Source of the DNA: Anaerolineae bacterium
GTDB lineage: Bacteria; Chloroflexota; Anaerolineae; B4-G1; SLSP01
Assembly (NCBI GenBank): GCA_021107605.1
Contig: JAIOSN010000253.1
Coordinates: forward strand, 1-5,986
Reading direction: 5' to 3'
DNA: 5,986 nt
The notes under the pieces were generated by a model that saw only the letters and a program-made list of their open reading frames with translations, was not told the origin of the DNA and made no database searches. The position numbers were made by a program, and so were the translations under genes. The number at the start of each line of letters is the position of its first letter. Positions within the stretch are counted from its first letter, which is position 1. Positions 5,568 to 5,986 of this stretch are shown here, one piece after another.

Positions 5568-5986
5568 TTACACCAATAATTCTTCCCCCTCGAAATCCTC
5601 TTCTTTCCAGAAGCGGTCAGGGGAAATCAACCGGTCAATATACAAAATGCCATTAGTGTGATCAATTTCATGTTGGAAAACGCGCGCCAGGAAACCCTCC
5701 ACCTTTTTGCGCCAACGTTTACCCCGTCTATCCAACCCCTGCACCACCACCCAGGCGTGACGTTCCACTTCCCCCAAATAACCGGGGATAGAGAGACAGC
5801 CTTCAACTCCCAACGTGATCACATCCCACTAGTTTCGGTTTTCTCCCGGTTTAGTTCCCCCTAAAACTCGCCACCTCCGGGCAACCCCTCATTCTCTGGA
5901 ACTTCTTCCACTATCAACCTGACCAACCCCGCAATTCTCGAAGCCGCTTAACCCACGCCCTCCTTGACCTGCCAGGTCCCCAGCCA
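5568..5986 (-). pseudogene. def: Peptide deformylase gene, disrupted and cut by the window edge
   Basis: Peptide deformylase removes the formyl group from nascent N-terminal methionine using a bound metal. The intact C-terminal frame (5822-5568, 84 codons from a GTG) holds EGCLSIPG with the metal ligand Cys, and QHEIDHTNG with the two His ligands and catalytic Glu. Those 84 residues are only about half an enzyme. Further upstream on the same strand, one frame over, lies a recognisable N-terminal part: GVG-stop-AASRI at 5959-5933, where the family has GVGLAAPQI, then LVRLIVEEVPENE. That part contains TAA at 5950-5948 and TAG at 5863-5861. It rejoins the C-terminal frame through a one-base loss in the G run near 5823-5828 (SGG to D). 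The catalytic Gln of motif I reads Arg. Either this is a decayed extra copy or the sequence at the contig end is poor; the GTG at 5822 is not a believable start. Confidence 0.75.

Noticed and set aside
5568..5822. A complete 84-codon peptide deformylase starting at GTG 5822
   Set aside because: It lacks motif I (GxGLAAPQ) and is about half the family length, and the missing part is visible upstream in another frame with stops.

Overview
The window is bacterial chromosomal DNA of moderate GC, most likely from a metagenome contig because a gene runs off each end. Taxonomy cannot be settled by eye. A plant/cyanobacterial-type GlgC, an Mrp with a DUF59 N-terminus, a YhhN-type membrane protein and intergenic dispersed repeats together would fit an Anaerolineae-like member of Chloroflexota; that assignment is inference.

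Layout, left to right: (1) the 3' part of a beta-class adenine DNA methyltransferase (+), open through the left edge, then a 28-codon ORF with a GDGNVVGD motif and a hairpin plus T-run that probably terminates transcription; (2) glgC, ADP-glucose pyrophosphorylase (-), whose start is fixed by a strong Shine-Dalgarno; (3) a 543-bp divergent gap holding a probable glgC promoter, a doubtful small ORF, an imperfect 19-bp inverted repeat and five phased GACTA units directly before the next ribosome site; (4) a YhhN/TMEM86-type membrane protein (+); (5) a 318-bp convergent gap made largely of two short repeat families; (6) mrp (-), an Fe-S carrier ATPase; (7) a hairpin repeat; (8) a peptide deformylase gene (-) whose N-terminal third has two in-frame stops and a frameshift and which leaves the right edge.

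The genes do not form one pathway: a DNA modification gene, a glycogen synthesis gene, a lipid/membrane protein, an Fe-S assembly factor and a broken deformylase. No prophage, transposase, CRISPR array, tRNA or rRNA was seen. I found no convincing new multi-gene system. The parts most worth a second look are the deformylase decay, the tiny GDGNVVGD ORF beside the methyltransferase, the GACTA series and the repeat-packed convergent gap.
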